64,000 nucleotides of DNA from DAOTXL01 sp034435455 (GTDB lineage: Bacteria; Chloroflexota; Anaerolineae; JAAYZQ01), in the NCBI GenBank assembly GCA_034435455.1, contig DAOTXL010000012.1, positions 1 through 64,000 of the forward strand, given 5' to 3'. How positions within the stretch are numbered: position 1 is the stretch's first letter; each line of letters starts with the position of its first letter. The notes under the pieces were generated by a model. It made no database searches, was not told the DNA's origin, and saw nothing but the letters and a program-made list of their open reading frames with translations. Of the stretch, positions 60,360 through 64,000 are shown piece by piece. The position numbers and the translations under genes are program-made.

Positions 60360-61400
60360 CTACCGCAACGGCCAGAACCCGCTGACCAGGATGCGCAAGA
60401 GTGTGTCGGCGATCAGGCCCAGGATGAACAGGCCCCCGAACAGGCGGTTGTGATAAAAGGCGAACCCCGAAAACCAGGTCGGCCAGGCCGGATAGCCTGG
60501 GGGCGGGGCCGCCGGGCGCGGCTTGCTGAGCACGCGCAGCGCTGTGAGGAGCCTCTTGCCGGCCAGAAAGACGACGAGCATGACCGGGGTGAAGTAGCGC
60601 GGCAGGAAGATGAGGTACAGGATAACGACATAGATGAGCACCAGGGCGACCATGTTCACGATCCGGGCCGCCTTTTCGCCGATCCGGACCGGCAGGGTGC
60701 CCACCCCTTTCCGCCTGTCATCCTCCAGCTTGTCAATGTGCTTCCCGACATTGATGCTGGCTACACTCAGGCCGAAAGGGACGCCCGCCAGGGCCACGTA
60801 CCAGACGTCCTCGTCCCAGCCCTGGGCCAGGACGAGGTACACGCCGGCAATGAGGATCGGCCCCCAGATCAAAAAGATGAACAGCTCGCCCAGGGCCAGG
60901 TACTTGAGCGGCCAGGTGTACAGCAGCAGCACCGCCGCGCCGAGGACGAACAGGGCGAGGATCAGCGGGGACAGGTAGGTATAGATCAGGGCAAAAACCC
61001 CCGACAGCATCGCCAGCACACCGCTGACGGCGAACCACCGCAACTGCTGGCGGGGGGTCCAGAACCCCTGCACCAGGGGATGGACCCCGTATTGCGTGCG
61101 GAAATAGTTGTCCTGGTCTATGCCGCGTTTGTAGTCGGTGTAGTCGTTGAGCAGGTTGTTCGTGCCGTGGGCGATGAACAGGCCGAGGGTAACGATCAGC
61201 CACGGCAACCAGGCGAAATAGCCGTCGCGCCAGGCCAGCAGCCCGGCGATGACGCAGGCATAGATCGTCACCGTGGTCACCGCCGATCGGGTGGCGATCA
61301 ACCATTTGGAGACGACGTCCAGCCGGTCCCATTCCTCCTTGCTATCCAGTTTGACCAGGCTCCACAGGGCGGTTTTCCACATTGCCAGGTTGATTTTCAT
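60360..61400 (-). CDS. UbiA-family prenyltransferase (MenA/UbiA-like)
   Basis: 346 aa with eight to nine membrane segments. The two Asp-rich motifs are NNLLNDYTDYKRGID (about residue 85) and KHIDKLEDDRRKGVGTLP (about 220). The family attaches polyprenyl chains to aromatic acceptors in quinone, haem O or chlorophyll pathways. The position in front of cydAB and after a thiolase suggests membrane-quinone supply for the oxidase. The start overlaps the thiolase stop (ATGA). Confidence 0.9.
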   Translation of the reverse strand: MKINLAMWKTALWSLVKLDSKEEWDRLDVVSKWLIATRSAVTTVTIYACVIAGLLAWRDGYFAWLPWLIVTLGLFIAHGTNNLLNDYTDYKRGIDQDNYFRTQYGVHPLVQGFWTPRQQLRWFAVSGVLAMLSGVFALIYTYLSPLILALFVLGAAVLLLYTWPLKYLALGELFIFLIWGPILIAGVYLVLAQGWDEDVWYVALAGVPFGLSVASINVGKHIDKLEDDRRKGVGTLPVRIGEKAARIVNMVALVLIYVVILYLIFLPRYFTPVMLVVFLAGKRLLTALRVLSKPRPAAPPPGYPAWPTWFSGFAFYHNRLFGGLFILGLIADTLLRILVSGFWPLR

Positions 61401-62650
61401 TCGGTCTGCCTCCTTTCAACCAGGGTAGCACATCCCTGACCAACCCCTACACACATCGTCACCAGACCGTAGCGCATCCGCTCGCCTGCTGCGGCCCGCC
61501 GCTTCATCTCGTGCAACAGCGTGACCATCAGCCGGGCTCCGGTGCAGCCCAGGGGGTGTCCCAGGGCGATGGCCCCGCCGTTGACATTCGTCCTGGCTAC
61601 ATCGAGGCCCAGTTCCCGGATGCAGGCGAGGGCCTGGACGGCAAAAGCCTCATTCAGTTCAACCAGGTCGAGGTCGCCGACGGTCAGCCCGGCCCGCTCC
61701 AGGACCTTGCGGGTGGCCGGAATCGGGCCATATCCCATCGTGCGTGGATTCACCCCGGCCACGGCCGAGGCCACCCAGCGGGCCAGGGGCTTGAGGCCCA
61801 GCTCCTGGGCCTTCTCTTCCGACATCAGAAGCAGGGCTGCCGCTCCGTCGTTGATTCCGCTGGCGTTGCCGGCCGTCACGGTGCCATCGGGGCGGAAGGC
61901 AGGGCGCAGCCTGGCCAGCTCCTCAGCAGAGGTATCCAGGTGTACCCTGCCCTCCGCATCGATCTTGATGCGGGGGTGTTCGTCGGTATCCACCAGCAGC
62001 GGCGGTCCCTTGCGTTGGGGAATGGGCACCGGCACGATCTCGTCTTTGAAACGGCCGGCTGCGATGGCTGCTGCCGCCCGTCGCTGGCTTTCCAGGGCAA
62101 AATCGTCCTGTTCCTGACGGCCGATCCCGGTCTCATCGTAGATGTTTTCCGCCGTCTGGCCCATACTCTCCAGCGGAAAGAGCTGCGCCAGCCGGGGGTT
62201 GGGATAGCGCCAGCCAAGGGTCGTGTCGTACATGGTCACATCGCCCCACGGGAACGCGCGCTCTGCCTTGGGGACCGACCAGGGGGCGCGGCTCATGCTC
62301 TCCACCCCGCCGGCCACGAAGACATCCCCTTCCCCACACCGGATGGCCCGGGCGGCCTGGTTGATGGCCTCCAGCCCTGAGGCGCACAACCGATTGACGG
62401 TGACGCCGGCTACGCCGAAGGGCAGGCCGGCCAGCAGGAGCGCCATGCGGGCCACGTTGCGGTTGTCCTCACCGGCCTGATTGGCACAGCCCAGGTACAC
62501 ATCCTCGACAAGGCCGGGGTCAATGCCTGCCCGGCCCATGACCTCCTTGATGACCAGTGCCGCCAGGTCGTCCGGCCGGACTGCGGCCAGGGCTCCACCA
62601 TGCCGTCCGACCGGGGTCCGTACGGCTTCAAGGATCACCACTTCTCGCAT
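61397..62650 (-). CDS. Acetyl-CoA acetyltransferase / thiolase
   Basis: 417 aa. Thiolase residues: VNRLCASGLEAI with the acyl-binding Cys, ELNEAFAVQAL, GGAIALGHPLGCTGAR with the catalytic His, and the second Cys in TMCVGVGQG. It condenses or cleaves (3-oxo)acyl-CoA. It could serve fatty-acid oxidation, or acetoacetyl-CoA for isoprenoids, which would match the UbiA-type gene fused to it by the overlapping stop and start codons. Confidence 0.93.
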   Translation of the reverse strand: MREVVILEAVRTPVGRHGGALAAVRPDDLAALVIKEVMGRAGIDPGLVEDVYLGCANQAGEDNRNVARMALLLAGLPFGVAGVTVNRLCASGLEAINQAARAIRCGEGDVFVAGGVESMSRAPWSVPKAERAFPWGDVTMYDTTLGWRYPNPRLAQLFPLESMGQTAENIYDETGIGRQEQDDFALESQRRAAAAIAAGRFKDEIVPVPIPQRKGPPLLVDTDEHPRIKIDAEGRVHLDTSAEELARLRPAFRPDGTVTAGNASGINDGAAALLLMSEEKAQELGLKPLARWVASAVAGVNPRTMGYGPIPATRKVLERAGLTVGDLDLVELNEAFAVQALACIRELGLDVARTNVNGGAIALGHPLGCTGARLMVTLLHEMKRRAAAGERMRYGLVTMCVGVGQGCATLVERRQTE

Positions 62651-62740
62651 AGCAGCTCCTCGTCATTTTTTACCGGCTCGCCCGTTGGCCCCGATGCCTG
62701 GCGATAGATCAGGGGGGCATGGCTCGATCTCTGGCCGGGC

Positions 62741-63724
62741 TCACCAGTAATGGTGCACCAGGTCGCGGATGTGACGGTCGTAGATGGAACGTACCTGGGC
62801 CATCGTCTCTTCAGAAAGAGGAGGGAGGTCTGCCGCAGCCAGGTTCTCCTCAACCTGCGATGGGCGCCTGGCCCCGGGGATGGCACAGGTCACCGCATCG
62901 AACATCAGGATCCAGCGCAGGGCAAACTGCGTCAGGCTCATCCCTGCCGGACAGATCGCCTTCAGTTCCTCAACCGCGCGCAAGCCGGTCTCATAGTCCA
63001 CACCGGAAAAGGTCTCCCCCCGGTCAAACGCCTCGCCCTGGCGGTTGAACGCCCGATGGTCGTCCGGGGCGAAGATGCTATCCGGTTTCAGCTTGCCGGT
63101 AAGCAACCCGGAAGCCAGCGGCACACGCGCCAGGATGCCCACCCGGCGCTTCTTGGCCTGCTCGAACAAAAGCCCGGCGGGCCGCTGGCGGAACATATTA
63201 AAGATGATCTGCACGCTTTGCACGTTGGGGTACTCTATGGCCTTGAGGGCTTCCTCCACCTTTTCCACACTGACCCCGTAATAGCGAACCTTGCCCGCCT
63301 TGACCAGGTCATCCAGGATGCCCCAGACCTCCGGCATGTAGTACACCTCGGTAGGTGGACAGTGAAGTTGAAGCAGGTCGATCGCTTCTGTTTCCAGGTT
63401 TCTGAGGCTACGTTCCACAAACGCGGTGAGGTTTGCACGATTATAGCCCGCTGCGAGGTGCGGATTCAGCCGCCGCCCGGCCTTGGTGGCAATGTAGAGG
63501 GGTTCCCTGCGTTGGCGGCGCAATTGGGCCAGCAGCCGCTCACTGCGGCCGTCGCCATAGACGTCGGCGGTATCAAAAAAGTTCACCCCCAGATCCACCG
63601 CCCGGTGCAAGGCCGCCAGCGATTCGGCATCGTCAACCGGCCCCCATGTCCCACCGATAGCCCATGCGCCAAAACTCACGGCAGAAACCTGCCACCCTGT
63701 GCGTCCCAATTCCCGGTATTGCAT
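62741..63724 (-). CDS. Aldo/keto reductase
   Basis: The start is the ATG at 63724 (MQYRELGRTGWQ) with AGGGAGG upstream, 327 aa; the frame is open for 32 codons before it. The catalytic tetrad is visible: Asp and Tyr in FFDTADVYGDG, Lys in IATKAG, His in DLLQLHCPP. The C-terminal NADPH-binding part has AIPGARRPSQVEENLAA. It belongs to the AKR group acting on aldehydes or sugars. A gap of about 90 nt separates it from the thiolase gene. Confidence 0.92.
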   Translation of the reverse strand: MQYRELGRTGWQVSAVSFGAWAIGGTWGPVDDAESLAALHRAVDLGVNFFDTADVYGDGRSERLLAQLRRQRREPLYIATKAGRRLNPHLAAGYNRANLTAFVERSLRNLETEAIDLLQLHCPPTEVYYMPEVWGILDDLVKAGKVRYYGVSVEKVEEALKAIEYPNVQSVQIIFNMFRQRPAGLLFEQAKKRRVGILARVPLASGLLTGKLKPDSIFAPDDHRAFNRQGEAFDRGETFSGVDYETGLRAVEELKAICPAGMSLTQFALRWILMFDAVTCAIPGARRPSQVEENLAAADLPPLSEETMAQVRSIYDRHIRDLVHHYW

Positions 63725-63758
63725 GGCATCCTCCCTGGCTCTTTGAGATTTAGAACCT

Positions 63759-63811
63759 ATCCGAAAACGGGTGTGGGACGGCCTTTCCAGCCTGCCCCAC
63801 AGGTTTTCAGA
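63759..63811. repeat. Palindromic element (REP/terminator-like), copy 2
   Basis: ATCCGAAAAC and GGTTTTCAGA flank GTGTGGGACGG and CCTGCCCCAC around TTTCC. It matches the element at 2481-2541 in sequence and structure and also sits in an intergenic gap of a minus-strand run. Confidence 0.65.
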
Positions 63812-63829
63812 GCTGATCATGCTCCTGGC

Positions 63830-64000
63830 TCAGGCTCTCGTCATCAGGTCCCGCAGGACCCCCGGTTCGGTGACCGGCGCCTGGCAGGTAAAGCCCCGGC
63901 ACACGTAAGCCGCCGCCCGCCCATCTGCCGGTCTCCGGTCTTGCAAGAGCGGGACGGCCGGGGGCTGATCGCCGGGCGCTCCCTGGGCCACCACCTGGAA
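63830..64000 (-). CDS. 3' end of a YyaL/thioredoxin-domain (DUF255) protein, runs off right edge
   Basis: 57 codons, including the stop, continue to the window edge. The end GRAAAYVCRGFTCQAPVTEP fits the C-terminus of YyaL/spermatogenesis-associated-20-like proteins, which carry a thioredoxin domain and a glucosidase-like (alpha/alpha)6 part. Only the last residues are visible. Confidence 0.6.
   Translation of the reverse strand, partial: FQVVAQGAPGDQPPAVPLLQDRRPADGRAAAYVCRGFTCQAPVTEPGVLRDLMTRA

Overview
The window is a GC-rich, gene-dense bacterial chromosome segment. It is most consistent with an anaerobic or microaerobic member of the Chloroflexota (Anaerolineae-like). That placement is inference from gene content and style: an RqcH/NFACT protein, an Hsp70 module with a TPR protein, Thr/Pro-linker surface proteins, MttB-type methyltransferases, ferredoxin-linked 2-oxoacid oxidation and a bd oxidase. 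No ribosomal RNA or other decisive phylogenetic marker is present.

Layout. 1-760: the 3' part of an IS4-like transposase running off the left edge, behind a near-consensus promoter. 762-3614 (minus): rqcH and a membrane-anchored polysaccharide deacetylase. 3664-4540: a divergent promoter palindrome, then the RNase P RNA gene followed 6 nt later by tRNA-Leu(UAG), a spacer made entirely of 7-bp repeats, and tRNA-Ala(UGC). 4562-7024 (plus): three coupled genes of unknown function; the last has a nucleoside-phosphorylase-like C-terminus. 7021-15321 (minus): a long run comprising a triple-thioredoxin/DsbD fusion, an AlaX-type editing protein, a metallo-beta-lactamase-fold protein, a DUF362/ferredoxin protein, a Gfo/Idh/MocA oxidoreductase, a D-2-hydroxyacid dehydrogenase and a HAD hydrolase. 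15523-20532 (minus): a chaperone operon of TPR protein, J-protein with HPP in place of HPD, GrpE and a short-lid DnaK. 21181-29305 (plus): a LysM/L,D-transpeptidase behind a structured leader, a surface protein, pth, mfd and a GT39-type glycosyltransferase. 29319-35893 (minus): SWIM/SNF2 helicase, lgt, and a nucleotidyltransferase fused to a degenerate phosphomannomutase.

35986-39638 (plus) is a self-contained unit with its own promoter, long leader and terminator. It encodes a non-pyrrolysine MttB-family methyltransferase, its corrinoid protein and a saccharopine-dehydrogenase-like enzyme. tilS follows, then a small CQLG-repeat protein, a MITE-like element, acetate kinase and a Na+-pump decarboxylase beta subunit. 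44509-53201 (minus) is a tightly overlapping DNA-processing operon: small protein, lipase-like hydrolase, AddB-like helicase, UvrD-like helicase, Cas4/AddB-type Fe-S nuclease and RecJ. 53321-56399 (plus) is a complete 2-oxoacid:ferredoxin oxidoreductase operon (fused gamma-alpha, beta, ferredoxin). 56493-64000 (minus) holds an MTHFR-like protein, peroxiredoxin, cydBA, a UbiA-type prenyltransferase coupled to a thiolase, an aldo/keto reductase and the 3' end of a YyaL-type gene.

Together the genes suggest energy conservation from 2-oxoacids and methylated compounds through ferredoxin, acetate kinase and a sodium pump, with cytochrome bd and peroxiredoxin handling oxygen. The sequence is also marked by several families of heptameric short tandem repeats, lying between genes and inside coding regions (MBL tail, Mfd linker, Lgt loop, Pth and AckA C-termini), and by a dispersed palindromic element.
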